Assembly: GCF_900119735.1 (NCBI RefSeq)
Contig: NZ_FPJW01000007.1
Span: forward strand, 124,001-188,000
Origin: Marinospirillum alkaliphilum DSM 21637
GTDB taxonomy: Bacteria > Pseudomonadota > Gammaproteobacteria > Pseudomonadales > Halomonadaceae
DNA: 64,000 nucleotides
Direction: 5' to 3'
In this document: positions 1-9,133 of the stretch, piece after piece
Position numbering within the stretch: the first letter of the stretch is position 1
Layout: the number at the start of each line of letters is the position of its first letter
Notes under the pieces: generated by a model
Database searches by the model: none
Told to the model about the DNA's origin: nothing
What the model saw: only the letters and a program-made list of their open reading frames with translations
Made by a program: the position numbers and the translations under genes

Positions 1-114
1 TGTGCACAGGCCGCAGACTTTTTAGGGCTACCCTTGCCGACCTGGAGTTTGACCGGTTATCTGCTACTGGGCAGCCTGGCCATCTACAGCCTGCTGTCAC
101 GCAAAACCCAGTGA
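1..114 (+). CDS. dsbB: Disulfide bond formation protein B, C-terminal fragment (partial)
   Basis: An open frame runs from the window edge to the TGA at 112-114 and gives 37 residues. They start at a Cys, pass through FLGLPLP and a Trp, and end in one hydrophobic segment and a short basic tail. DsbB, the inner-membrane quinone reductase that reoxidises DsbA, has this pattern after its second periplasmic Cys pair: a Cys, then a FLGL-P-W stretch and the last membrane helix. The assignment rests on this short match only. A dsbA gene lies at 19917-20528, not adjacent. The 5' part is outside the window. Confidence 0.55.
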   Translation, partial: CAQAADFLGLPLPTWSLTGYLLLGSLAIYSLLSRKTQ

Positions 115-183
115 AAAGGTTGACGGATCAGTGACCAGACACCCAGGCGGTTGAGCTGACAACAAACTTCTCGATCCAGGCTT

Positions 184-1377
184 TCAAGCCTTGCGATCCA
201 ACCTGGAAAAACGTCTGACGGACTGCGTTTTGGATTCATGACCCGGCGCCTTGTTCAGACTGGTTTGTAATAACCGATAAAAACTCTCACTGATCTGCTC
301 CCAACCCTGCCCCTGCATTCCTTGGGTGGCACGATGCCCCATTGCCAGCAGCTGCTGATCATTAACTGCCAGCGCCACACTGCGAGCCACAAACAAGATG
401 TCGCGCTGCGTTGACTGACAAGGGATCAGGCAGCCATTTTCCTGATCCCGGATCAACTCACTGGCTGCTGCCCGATCAAAAGCAACCACCGGCAAACCGG
501 AAGCCAGGGCTTCACCCACCACATTGCCCCAGGTCTCTGTCAGACTCGGAAATAAAAACAGATCCATGCAGGCATAGTGACGGGCCAGGGATTCACCCCT
601 TTGATTACCCACCAGCAACACATCCGGGCAAGCCTTACGCACCTCCAGCATCCAGGGACCATCACCCACCAATAACAACCTAGCATCAGACCGCTGTGCA
701 CGAATGGCTGCAAAAGCCTGCAGCAACAATGGCAGGTTTTTTTCGGCTGCCACACGTCCGACATAACCCACCAGCAACTGCTCAGGCCGCACACCCAGTT
801 GCTCACGCAAGTCATTACAACGTCTGGTCGGAGAAAACAAGCGGGTATCCACCCCTCGGCCCAGCACCTGCACCCGCTGATAACCTTCTGCCTGCAATAG
901 TTGTTGCTGTTGTCGGCAGGGCGTTAAGGTCAGGTTGGACGCATTGTGGAACCAGCGTAAATAACGCCGCGCCAAGCCCTTTAACCATCCCAGCCGATAG
1001 TGCTGCAGATACTGCTCAAAATTGGTGTGGTAACCACTGATGACAGGGATGCCATGACGCCTTGCATAAGACAGCGCATGCCAACCCAAAGGACCTTCAG
1101 TTGCAATATAAAATGCATCCGGTGGTGTCAGTTGCCACTGCTGCAACACCCGCTCCGGCAAGCGCCAGCCAAAACGCAGCTGCGGGTAACCCGGCAAGGA
1201 ATGTCCGGCAGCCTGCCAATATTGCAATCGCTCTGCAGCAACACCGGCACCGTGGCCGGGGCATACCAGATCCACCTGCACGCCATGGCGCAGCACACCA
1301 CGACTCAAGTGGTCGAGTGTCAAAGCAACTCCGTTTACATCGGGAACAAAGGTTTCGGTTACCAGGGCCAGGCGCAT
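184..1377 (-). CDS. Glycosyltransferase family 4 protein
   Basis: This 397-residue protein has the two-lobed GT-B layout of cytoplasmic GT4 enzymes. The N-terminal lobe begins with a TETFVPDVNGV motif typical of mannosyl- and glucosyltransferases that act on lipids or phosphatidylinositol mannosides. The C-terminal lobe has VGYVGRVAAEKN, LLLVGDGP and the E-x7-E signature in ETWGNVVGEALASG, which binds the nucleotide sugar. The acceptor and donor sugar cannot be read from the sequence. It is convergent with the dsbB fragment and divergent from the ornithine-lipid synthase gene, so a role in envelope glycolipids is an inference from position. Confidence 0.85.
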   Translation of the reverse strand: MRLALVTETFVPDVNGVALTLDHLSRGVLRHGVQVDLVCPGHGAGVAAERLQYWQAAGHSLPGYPQLRFGWRLPERVLQQWQLTPPDAFYIATEGPLGWHALSYARRHGIPVISGYHTNFEQYLQHYRLGWLKGLARRYLRWFHNASNLTLTPCRQQQQLLQAEGYQRVQVLGRGVDTRLFSPTRRCNDLREQLGVRPEQLLVGYVGRVAAEKNLPLLLQAFAAIRAQRSDARLLLVGDGPWMLEVRKACPDVLLVGNQRGESLARHYACMDLFLFPSLTETWGNVVGEALASGLPVVAFDRAAASELIRDQENGCLIPCQSTQRDILFVARSVALAVNDQQLLAMGHRATQGMQGQGWEQISESFYRLLQTSLNKAPGHESKTQSVRRFSRLDRKA

Positions 1378-1462
1378 GGCGTCACATCATCCATCAACAG
1401 GAAACATCCATGCAGACTGTCAGCCCTGTATGACATTTCTGAGGCGAGGTGTTGAAGCTTGT

Positions 1463-1483
1463 GTGACGTCATCCGGGTGTCAC
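1463..1483. promoter_or_regulatory. Inverted repeat upstream of the acyltransferase gene
   Basis: GTGAC at 1463-1467 and GTCAC at 1479-1483 form an inverted repeat separated by 11 bases, and the palindrome TGACGTCA overlaps the left arm. It sits about 60 bases before the ATG at 1545 in the 167-base gap between two divergent genes. This could be an operator, but the arms are short and no clear promoter pairs with it. It does not match the direct-repeat form of a Pho box. Confidence 0.25.
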
Positions 1484-1544
1484 GCTTTTGCCATGCTGGC
1501 GTCATGACAGGAGCCTAGCCTGCGGCAAACAACGGAGGTGCACC

Positions 1545-3260
1545 ATGATTGATGTTGAACAACTGACTCGTAACAAATACCCGGCTCTGGATCGCAAACC
1601 TGCCATCATTCGCCAACCGCTGCTCTCCCTGCTGAAAAACCTGTTCCACGAAAGTGAAATCAACCGTTTTCTGGATGCTCATGGTCAACTGGGCCCTTTT
1701 GAATTTGTGGATCGGGTGTTGGAGCACTTCCAGTTCAGCTACCTGGTTTCAGCAAGGGACAAGGAACGTATCCCTGCTGAAGGGCGGGTGGTGATTGTGG
1801 CCAATCATCCGCTGGGCACTCTGGATGGCCTGGTGTTACTGAAACTGATTGGCGAGGTTCGCCCTGATGTGCGAATAGTGACCAACGATCTGTTGTGGCA
1901 GTTTGAGCCACTACGCCCACTGTTGCTGCCGGTGGATATTCTCGGCCAGAAAAGTTACCGCCAGTCACTGCAACAGGTGACTGAAGCCCTGATGCAGGAG
2001 CAGGCAGTGATCGTGTTTCCAGCCGGGGAAGTTTCCCGCATCACACCAACCGGCATACGTGATAGTGAGTGGCACAAGGGATTTATGCACTTTGCCCGCA
2101 AAACCAACAGCCCCTTGTTACCCATCCATTTAGGTTGCCACAACTCGGCACTGTTTTATTCACTGTCCCTGCTGTATCGCCCCTTGGGTGGCTTGATGCT
2201 GGTGAAGGAAATGTTCCGTCAGCAAGCCAGGGATTTGCCGGTCAGAATTGGCGACCTGATTCCACTGGAAAGTTTTGACCAACCCGGGCTGCCATTAAAA
2301 ACCTGCATCCGCCTGTTAAAAAAGCAGGTGTATCGACTGCCCACCCATAAAAAGTCGCTGTTTGCGACCGCACGCGCCATCGCCCGCCCGGAGCCACCGC
2401 TGAAATTACGTGAGGAGTTACAGCAGGCAGAGTACCTGGGACGCACCGCCGATGGTTACACCATTCATCTGGCCCACTACCGTAAAGATTCAGCGCTGCT
2501 GCGTGAAATTGGTCGCTTGAGAGAGCTGACTTTCCGTCGAGCCGGTGAAGGTACCGGTGAAAAACGTGATCTGGACAGGCATGATCGGGATTACCGGCAA
2601 CTGGTGTTATGGAGTGAAGAAAACCTGGAAATTGTTGGTGCATACCGCCTGGCAGAATGCGGACCCTTATTACAGCAGAAAGGGCTGGAATCCTTGTATT
2701 CCGCCAGCCTGTTTAACCATCAGCCAGAACTCTTGCCAAAACTGGCCGAGGCCGTTGAATTGGGTCGCAGCTTTGTGCAGCCTCGCTACTGGGGCAAACG
2801 CAGCCTTGATTACCTCTGGCAAGGCATTGGTGCCTATCTGCGCAGTCGCCCTCACATCCGCTGGATGCTGGGACCGGTCTCCATCTCCAATGCCCTGCCA
2901 CCCGCAGCGCGGGATTTACTGGTGATTTTCTACCGTTATTATTATGGCCAGACCAGTCATCTGGCATCAGCCAAGGCACCTTATCTGGTCAGTGATGCTG
3001 GTCGTACCGAGGCGATGGAGCTGTTTGGTTTCAAATGCGCCCGCACAGACTTCATGGCACTGAAACAACGCCTGGCCTGTTATGGTGTCACCGTGCCAAC
3101 CCTTTACAAACACTACACCGAACTCTGCGAGCCAGGTGGTGTGCACTTCCTGGACTTCAGTGTGGATGCAGCGTTTAACTACTGCATTGACGGACTGGTG
3201 CTGGTTGAAGTGGATCAGATCAAACAGAAAAAACGCGATCGTTACCTGACCGCGCTGTGA
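1545..3260 (+). CDS. olsF: Bifunctional ornithine-lipid synthase (fused acyltransferases, OlsF type)
   Basis: The 571-residue product joins two acyltransferase modules. The N-terminal half is a PlsC/LPLAT-type domain with NHPLGTLD at residues 87-94 and FPAGE at 157-161. The C-terminal half (about 300-560) resembles the OlsB/hemolysin-type GNAT acyltransferases, with an ELGRSFV stretch. In OlsF proteins the C-terminal part N-acylates ornithine and the N-terminal part O-acylates the lyso-lipid, giving the phosphorus-free membrane ornithine lipid. I chose the ATG at 1545 because GGAGGTG lies 4 bases upstream; an in-frame ATG at 1488 has no ribosome site. A related fused acyltransferase of unknown substrate is the main alternative. 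Confidence 0.75.
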   Translation: MIDVEQLTRNKYPALDRKPAIIRQPLLSLLKNLFHESEINRFLDAHGQLGPFEFVDRVLEHFQFSYLVSARDKERIPAEGRVVIVANHPLGTLDGLVLLKLIGEVRPDVRIVTNDLLWQFEPLRPLLLPVDILGQKSYRQSLQQVTEALMQEQAVIVFPAGEVSRITPTGIRDSEWHKGFMHFARKTNSPLLPIHLGCHNSALFYSLSLLYRPLGGLMLVKEMFRQQARDLPVRIGDLIPLESFDQPGLPLKTCIRLLKKQVYRLPTHKKSLFATARAIARPEPPLKLREELQQAEYLGRTADGYTIHLAHYRKDSALLREIGRLRELTFRRAGEGTGEKRDLDRHDRDYRQLVLWSEENLEIVGAYRLAECGPLLQQKGLESLYSASLFNHQPELLPKLAEAVELGRSFVQPRYWGKRSLDYLWQGIGAYLRSRPHIRWMLGPVSISNALPPAARDLLVIFYRYYYGQTSHLASAKAPYLVSDAGRTEAMELFGFKCARTDFMALKQRLACYGVTVPTLYKHYTELCEPGGVHFLDFSVDAAFNYCIDGLVLVEVDQIKQKKRDRYLTAL

Positions 3261-3265
3261 AACGG

Positions 3266-4216
3266 CTAGAGATCCAGCAACAACACACCACCCTCAGCCC
3301 TCGAAATACAAGGCAACATCCAACCCTCATCGCGATCATCCTGGGGCAGGAGTTGATCGCGGTGATCCACCTCACCTTCCAGCACCTTGACCCGACAGGC
3401 ACCACACATGCCTTTCGGGCAATTGCGCGGCAGGTGAATACCCTGCTGCGCCAATACATCCCAAAGCGTCATGGAAGGTGGTACTTCCAGCTCCAGCCCT
3501 GAAAGCTGCAACTTCACTCTGAACGAAGGATTGGTTAACAACTCGGGGGCAGTATCAAAATGTTCTCGGTGAATACAAGCGGTCGGCAAATGTTCAGCAG
3601 CCTGCTGTTCAACCCAGTCCATGAACCCTGCCGGACCACAAACATACAGATGGGTATTTTCCGGTGCTGCAGCACAGGTTGCTGCCAGATTCAAAGGTGA
3701 CAGGCCTGGATCATCATCCAGATGCAGGTGAAAAAAAGGCGCTAAAGGTGAGTTCAGAATCTGGCTGGCAAAAGGAGCACGATCCGCACTGCGACTGCAC
3801 AAATGCAGCTCAAAGGAGCGGCCCAGCGCCAACAGGCGCCAGGCCATGGTCAGCATGGGTGTGATGCCAATGCCACCGCCAATCAACAGGCTGTGGGATG
3901 CATCCTCCCGCAGGGGAAAAACATTACGCGGCTCACCAATGCGCAACAGCATGCCTTTTTGTAACTGGTCATGCAGTGCACGGGATACACCACGGCTATT
4001 CGGCGCTTTTAATACCCCCAGCAGGTAACGATGGCTTTCAGCCGGATCATTGGCCAGTGAATACTGACGCACCTGCCCACCCCCCAGATGCACATCAATA
4101 TGAGCCCCAGCGGTGAAAGGGGGCAAGAGCTCATCTTCCGCCGCCAGTTCAATGGCAACAGTATCGGTTGCAATGGGATATTTGTCGGTCACGCGAACCA
4201 GCAGTTGTCGGGCCAT
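3266..4216 (-). CDS. PDR/VanB-family ferredoxin oxidoreductase (flavin, NAD(P), 2Fe-2S)
   Basis: This 316-residue protein has the domain order of phthalate dioxygenase reductase and vanillate demethylase reductase. A flavin-binding barrel carries RQYSLAND. A nucleotide-binding domain carries LLIGGGIGITPML. A C-terminal plant-type ferredoxin domain has the cluster ligands in NCPKGMCGAC and the final Cys in LPCISR. Such enzymes pass electrons from NAD(P)H to a Rieske oxygenase. No oxygenase gene is nearby, so the partner is unknown. It ends only 6 bases from the convergent acyltransferase gene, which leaves no room for a separate terminator. Confidence 0.88.
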   Translation of the reverse strand: MARQLLVRVTDKYPIATDTVAIELAAEDELLPPFTAGAHIDVHLGGGQVRQYSLANDPAESHRYLLGVLKAPNSRGVSRALHDQLQKGMLLRIGEPRNVFPLREDASHSLLIGGGIGITPMLTMAWRLLALGRSFELHLCSRSADRAPFASQILNSPLAPFFHLHLDDDPGLSPLNLAATCAAAPENTHLYVCGPAGFMDWVEQQAAEHLPTACIHREHFDTAPELLTNPSFRVKLQLSGLELEVPPSMTLWDVLAQQGIHLPRNCPKGMCGACRVKVLEGEVDHRDQLLPQDDRDEGWMLPCISRAEGGVLLLDL

Positions 4217-4372
4217 GCTGCACCTGTCTGTTTTCAGAGGATGCAGTCATTCAAGCGAAATGTGTGCCAGTCCTTAACAATCAGAAAAACGCTTTTTAAT
4301 CATGCCATTACATCAAGAAAGCAACGGAGCCACTTGTGCCTTTGCAACATTTTGTCGGTTTCTGATCATGAT

Positions 4373-5833
4373 TCACCGCCAATAAAGCTCTTCCAGAATC
4401 ACCGCCGGTACCGGGGCGTGCAACCAGCTACCCTGGAGATTTTTTTTGCGTATCGCCTGTTGAGGCTTGATGTGCAGAAACACCTGGGCCGCATCTTCGG
4501 CCAGCAGCTTCTGGGCCTGTTGCAACAACTGGTTGCGCTGCTGCTCATCCACAGCCTGCTCTATTTTCTGCCAAAGCTGGTTAAATGCCGGGTTCCGGTA
4601 ATTAAAGTAATAATCATCCCGGGCATAAATATCCATATCAAAAGGCTCAACATGGGCAATCACTGTCAGATCATAATCCCTTTGAAGAAATACCTGTTCC
4701 AGCCAGGTTGACCAGTCCATTCTGATCAATTCAATGTCTATCCCTACCTGCTCCAGGGCATCCGCCAGCAACAGACTGCTTTCTCTGGCATACAAGGGTG
4801 GTGGCACCATCATGCGCAGTTGCAAACCTTCGGCATAGCCCGCCTGCTGTAACAGGACACGGGCTTGTTGTCGATCATGAGGATACAGATCACTCAGGTC
4901 GACATAGGCAGGGTGCCGGGGTGAAAAGTGACTGCCAATTAACGGTGGACTGGTCTGCGGGTAAATGGATAACAGCGCCTGGCGATCCACGGCATGAGTC
5001 AAGGCACGTCTGACCCTCACATCTTGCAAAGCCGGATGTGCGTGATTTAACACCAGCAACACCTGCCCCTCACTCAGACCATCCTGCATCACATAGTCCG
5101 TCCGTTCCGATAACTGCACGTTGGCGGACAGCGCACTGACATTGGGATAAAGATCGATACGGCCTTCCAGCAATCCGGCTTCCAGTTCCAATCGATTGGA
5201 GGTGAAGGTGAAGAGTGCGTCATGAATACTCGGTAAAACGCCCCAGTAATTACGAAATACACTAACCCTTAATCCGACCTCATCCCAGGATACAAAGTGA
5301 TAAGGCCCAGTTCCTACCGGGTGCTGATGATTCTGTGCAGCGGTTTCAGGGTGTACCATCACGGCGGCTGACAGACCCAAACGAAAAGGCAGCAGGCCAT
5401 CCGGATGGTGCAAGTGCAGCCTCAGGCGTGAAGCATTGATACTTTCCACTTCACGAATACTGCCAAACAGGTGGCGCTGCGGGTTACCTGCGGCAGGGTC
5501 CAGCATACGCCGGATACTCCAGGCAGCCACTTCAGCATTAAAACTGCGCAGATCATGGAATACCACCCCTGGCTGCAGCTCAAAGGTCCAGCTCAGCCCA
5601 TCCTCAGCAACCTGCCAACGATGCGCCAGATTGGGTTGCACCTGCCCATCCCGGTCTATCCGGGTGAGTCCCTGAAAGATATTGTTGTAGGTGGCCTCAG
5701 CCAGGGTTGCAGCGGGGGTGCGGGTCGGGTCCAGGTGAGGTGGACGCAGATGCAGCTCGACTCGTAATGGCTCTGCCATCAATTCAACGGACAGCAACAA
5801 ACACCATAACAGCAATAAAACGCCCCTGTTCAT
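4373..5833 (-). CDS. Periplasmic solute-binding protein, SBP_bac_5 (oligopeptide/DppA) type, orphan
   Basis: The 486-residue product begins with a signal peptide (about residues 1-20, ending LMA-E) and continues as a class C extracellular solute-binding protein: LDPTRTPAATLAEATYNNI near the N terminus, then RVRRALTHAVDR and a long C-terminal lobe. The family binds oligopeptides, dipeptides, nickel or related ligands. No permease or ATPase gene is adjacent. Its ATG overlaps the stop of the diguanylate cyclase gene by four bases (ATGA), which implies translational coupling. That context suggests it may be a ligand sensor for the cyclase rather than a transport subunit; this is an inference. Confidence 0.85.
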   Translation of the reverse strand: MNRGVLLLLWCLLLSVELMAEPLRVELHLRPPHLDPTRTPAATLAEATYNNIFQGLTRIDRDGQVQPNLAHRWQVAEDGLSWTFELQPGVVFHDLRSFNAEVAAWSIRRMLDPAAGNPQRHLFGSIREVESINASRLRLHLHHPDGLLPFRLGLSAAVMVHPETAAQNHQHPVGTGPYHFVSWDEVGLRVSVFRNYWGVLPSIHDALFTFTSNRLELEAGLLEGRIDLYPNVSALSANVQLSERTDYVMQDGLSEGQVLLVLNHAHPALQDVRVRRALTHAVDRQALLSIYPQTSPPLIGSHFSPRHPAYVDLSDLYPHDRQQARVLLQQAGYAEGLQLRMMVPPPLYARESSLLLADALEQVGIDIELIRMDWSTWLEQVFLQRDYDLTVIAHVEPFDMDIYARDDYYFNYRNPAFNQLWQKIEQAVDEQQRNQLLQQAQKLLAEDAAQVFLHIKPQQAIRKKNLQGSWLHAPVPAVILEELYWR

Positions 5834-7209
5834 GCTTGCCCCTCCTGGCATTCAGCCATTGCTGCAACCACACGATTACGACCACTTGCTTTGGCCTGAT
5901 AAAGGGCCTGGTCAGCCCGCTTCATGCAACCACTCAGATCACCAACACCACAGGCGGCCACACCAAAACTGGCCGTGATGGTCAGCAGCTGGCCACCCAA
6001 TTCAAAAGGCAGCCGTTCAATTTGCTGACGCACCTGCTCCAGATGCCTGACAACACCATCCAGCGGTGTATCGGGAAACAACATCGCAAACTCTTCACCA
6101 CCATAACGGGCCAACAGCACCTGATCTGGCAAAGCTTCCTGAAGGCGGCTGGCAAAACCAATGATCACCTGATCACCGGCATCATGGCCAAAACGATCAT
6201 TCACCTGCTTGAAGTGGTCAATATCCACCATCACGGCACAGACCTGATGTTTACCAACATCCCTTTCCAGACGCTCCAGATCCCGCTCAAACTGATGGCG
6301 GTTCGACAGGCGTGTCAGGGCATCATGGGTGGCCATAAACTCCAGCTCACGGTTCATCGACAGGATGCGCGCTTCATGCAGGTTGATCTTGTCGACATAA
6401 CGCTGAATTGACTGGGCCATCCAGGTGATTTCATCACGCCCACCCACCGGAATGTCGGCGGGCAACAAACGATCCTGACTGAGGGCTTTTTGCAACGCCA
6501 CCACCCGGCGCACCACGGAGCGGTTGATATAAAAAACCGTGGTCAGCATCAGCAACAGCGCGATGACCGCCGCCACCAGCAAAAGGCCTTCGCGGGTGGC
6601 AATGGCACTGTTAACCTGCTGTACCGAGTCCTGTATTTCCGAGCGAATGGCACTGACATGAAAACCCACTGCCACACTCAACTCTGTAGCCAGTCGGCGG
6701 TTTTCCCGTAATAACTCACCAATTTCTGCTTCAATCAGCTGCAGTGACTGAAGCCGATCCGGATCTGAAGATTCACCATGAAACACATCAGCACGCAAAT
6801 TGATTCGCTGTGCAACCAGTTGGTCAACCTTGGTCAGATTATCAATCAGTTGATCACGAACCTGATAAATACGTGCAAAGGCTTCACCACCATCCAGATT
6901 TGATTCCAGCTCCGCCACCATCCGCCCGATCCACTCCTTGCGATCAGCAATTTCAAACATCGCACGACGGCGATTAAAATGATTTTCTGCCTGCAGCAAG
7001 AGCGCACTGCTACCCATCAGGCCTTCGGTCTGCTGCACCAGGCGAGTCGCAGTCAACAGGGTGTTGATCTGCTGTTGGGACAGGTGGGTGATGGTGTTGC
7101 GGTACTGGGAGAAAGAAAAGAGCGCCAGCAAAATGGCAGCCAGACTCACTGCTGTGGTCAACAGTGTCAGCAACAGGGTTCTACCAGTCAGGCCTGGGCT
7201 TTTCCTCAT
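5830..7209 (-). CDS. Membrane-bound diguanylate cyclase with periplasmic helical sensor
   Basis: The 459-residue protein has a membrane helix at about 10-33, a mostly helical periplasmic region (35-205), a second helix at 208-228, a HAMP-like linker to about 280 and a C-terminal GGDEF domain. The active-site loop is GGEEF at 370-374, so cyclic-di-GMP synthesis is expected. The RxxD inhibitory site that normally precedes it is replaced by P-D-Q-V, so product inhibition there is unlikely. The periplasmic part (LVQQTEGL, then RR and DR-W positions) recalls the sensor bundle of TorS-type receptors, which work with a binding protein. The downstream binding-protein gene overlaps it by four bases. 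Confidence 0.9.
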   Translation of the reverse strand: MRKSPGLTGRTLLLTLLTTAVSLAAILLALFSFSQYRNTITHLSQQQINTLLTATRLVQQTEGLMGSSALLLQAENHFNRRRAMFEIADRKEWIGRMVAELESNLDGGEAFARIYQVRDQLIDNLTKVDQLVAQRINLRADVFHGESSDPDRLQSLQLIEAEIGELLRENRRLATELSVAVGFHVSAIRSEIQDSVQQVNSAIATREGLLLVAAVIALLLMLTTVFYINRSVVRRVVALQKALSQDRLLPADIPVGGRDEITWMAQSIQRYVDKINLHEARILSMNRELEFMATHDALTRLSNRHQFERDLERLERDVGKHQVCAVMVDIDHFKQVNDRFGHDAGDQVIIGFASRLQEALPDQVLLARYGGEEFAMLFPDTPLDGVVRHLEQVRQQIERLPFELGGQLLTITASFGVAACGVGDLSGCMKRADQALYQAKASGRNRVVAAMAECQEGQA

Positions 7210-7368
7210 TCCATTAAGTCTCTTTTACTGACTTGCCCTGGTGCCGGAGCACAAGAGGCTGTGTTTTGTTTTTATTGTATTTTCACTGAATCAAATAACC
7301 ATAGCAGAAATCTGTGATTCTCAACCAAATGTTTAGTCTTGTAGCGTTTAGCTTAAACCAGAACGGCC

Positions 7369-7400
7369 AACCCCCTGTCAGATTTGATTGACAGAGGGTT
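7369..7400 (-). terminator. Stem-loop downstream of tsdA
   Basis: AACCCCCTGTCA at 7369-7380 pairs with TGACAGAGGGTT at 7389-7400 with one mismatch and an 8-base loop. It lies 26 bases beyond the tsdA stop, in the 216-base gap before the cyclase gene. No U-run follows the stem on the minus strand, so it may be an RNA-end-protecting hairpin rather than a strong intrinsic terminator. Confidence 0.4.
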
Positions 7401-7425
7401 GCATCCGACCAGATAAATGGACTGT

Positions 7426-8424
7426 TCACTGCGGTGTGAAGGTACGCGCTCTCAGCACTTCAGGTTTCAGGATGGGTTTTTCACCCGTGTTGCGATGATC
7501 ACCCAGAAGGCGCCCCTGCTGTTCCGTGCCATAAAAGCCGTGTTTGTGAAAAGATTCCAGATAACGTGCACGTGTCGCTCTGACATCACCTTCATAACGT
7601 GGGTCCTGCGGTCTTTCATGACTGTTGATGTATACCGCAATATCCCAGGCATCCTGCACACTCATGGTATAAGGCTGCCCCAGCGGCATATTGTGGTGAA
7701 TGAATCCCGCCAGGGTGAAGTTGCGAATGATTCCGGCCCCCCAGTTATAAGACAGGTCACCCCAGACGGCCGGAAAATGAGTCTCACCCTTGACCCGCAT
7801 GCCACTGCCATCACTGCTGTGGCAAATGGCACAGTTATTTTCATAAAGTGCATGCCCCCGCTCATGGGAAGGCTCCTGCGACGGCTGGTCTATCGGATAA
7901 CCACGACCATAATAGTCACCCAACTGATAAATCGGCACCCCCTTGGCCAGCCACTGGTGATAAGCAGCCAGCGCCACCATGTCATCACTGCCGTACTCTG
8001 GCGGAATGCCATTCATGGAGTAGCTGAAACAACCGGCAATACGCTCTTCCAGATTATTGACATGGTCATTTTTGGGGCGGTAATTGGGTAGTACAACCGC
8101 TGCAGGCCATACCGGTGAAGCAAAAGGCATCCTTCCTTCACCCATGTGGCAGGAACTGCAGTTCATATCATTAAAAACGTTTTTGCCACGCAGTTGCTGA
8201 GTATTCATGAACAGGTCATGACCACGGCGAATCACCCGCTTCAACTCAGGGTGCATGCGAGCTGCTTCCAGATCATCCATGGTGGGTGGTGTATGCAGCA
8301 GCTGGCCTTCTCTGGGCTGCGGCGGGTTAACCGGGAAACGCAGTTGCTGCTCAGCCTGTACCGGCAGAATCACGCAGCTGGCCAGCATGCCGACCAGCAG
8401 CCATTGGAATCGATTGGTTTTCAT
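7426..8424 (-). CDS. tsdA: Dihaem thiosulfate dehydrogenase / tetrathionate reductase cytochrome TsdA
   Basis: TsdA interconverts thiosulfate and tetrathionate in the periplasm. The 332-residue product has a signal peptide ending near residue 24 (VQA-E), a first c-type haem site CSSCH at 89-93 and a second CAICH at 198-202. Cys132 in the GCFSYSMNG motif matches the unusual axial Cys ligand of haem 1 in characterised TsdA enzymes. Met residues for haem 2 are present near MPLGQPYTM. It lies 13 bases after the dihaem cytochrome gene tsdB and downstream of a TtrSR-like sensor pair, so reduction of tetrathionate in vivo is plausible. The direction of the reaction is not decided by sequence. Confidence 0.87.
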   Translation of the reverse strand: MKTNRFQWLLVGMLASCVILPVQAEQQLRFPVNPPQPREGQLLHTPPTMDDLEAARMHPELKRVIRRGHDLFMNTQQLRGKNVFNDMNCSSCHMGEGRMPFASPVWPAAVVLPNYRPKNDHVNNLEERIAGCFSYSMNGIPPEYGSDDMVALAAYHQWLAKGVPIYQLGDYYGRGYPIDQPSQEPSHERGHALYENNCAICHSSDGSGMRVKGETHFPAVWGDLSYNWGAGIIRNFTLAGFIHHNMPLGQPYTMSVQDAWDIAVYINSHERPQDPRYEGDVRATRARYLESFHKHGFYGTEQQGRLLGDHRNTGEKPILKPEVLRARTFTPQ

Positions 8425-8437
8425 GGCGCTTCTCCGT

Positions 8438-9076
8438 TTATTGGGCAGGCAAGGTGGATAACCAGGCAGCCACTGCCCGGATATCCTGCTCAGTCATGCG
8501 CTCGGCAATGGCCAGCATCAGGTGCTGCGGATCGTTGTCGCGCTTGCCCTGCTTCCAGTCCAGCAGTTGCCGTTCAATGTATCCGGCATGTTGACCGGCA
8601 ATCCCGGGGAAGTTGGAACCGGCACCCTGGCTGGCCGGGCCATGGCAACTGCCACAAGGAACGATGTAGCGCTCCCAGTCACCCTGTTCAACCAGTCGCT
8701 GTCCCAGTTTCAGCAAATCAGCTGCGGCATCCTTGCCACCCTGGCCGGGTGTAGCGGGCAGTTGACTGTAATAAACAGAGACATCCTTCAACTGCTGATC
8801 GGTGAGCATGGCAGCAAAAGGCATCATGCTGGCGTTGGTGCGACGACCTTCACGAAAGTCGACCAGTTGTCGATACATGTATCCGGCATCCATTGCCGCC
8901 AGACGCGGCCAGGATTCACCGCCGGGGATGTGCATACCACTGCCATCGGCCTGATGACAGGCAGCACAAACCGCTGCTGCAGTCCTGCCTCGTTCAGCAT
9001 CGCCTTCGATGCCGGCAAACAGTGGCATGCTGAGCAGCAGGCTCATCATCAATAAAGTTTTTCTTGGGGTTTTCAT
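8438..9076 (-). CDS. tsdB: Dihaem cytochrome c (c4-like), TsdB-type electron partner
   Basis: The 212-residue product has a signal peptide (about 1-22) and two c-type haem motifs, CAACH at 37-41 and CGSCH at 141-145, in a cytochrome c4-like tandem fold. In organisms with tsdBA, TsdB carries electrons to or from TsdA. I chose the ATG at 9076 because AAGGGA lies about 7 bases upstream; an earlier in-frame start at 9136 adds a basic, non-secretory extension. The gene is 93 bases downstream of the response regulator gene, and that gap contains a triple direct repeat. Confidence 0.82.
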   Translation of the reverse strand: MKTPRKTLLMMSLLLSMPLFAGIEGDAERGRTAAAVCAACHQADGSGMHIPGGESWPRLAAMDAGYMYRQLVDFREGRRTNASMMPFAAMLTDQQLKDVSVYYSQLPATPGQGGKDAAADLLKLGQRLVEQGDWERYIVPCGSCHGPASQGAGSNFPGIAGQHAGYIERQLLDWKQGKRDNDPQHLMLAIAERMTEQDIRAVAAWLSTLPAQ

Positions 9077-9133
9077 AGGCTGTCCCTTCTTCCTTTTTCT
9101 GCTGAATGCAGACAGGAGCAACCTTAATGTTTG

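Noticed and set aside
1415-1436. Pho box upstream of the ornithine-lipid gene
   Set aside because: CTGTCAG is present once, but the second half-site 11 bases later does not match, so PhoB control is not supported.
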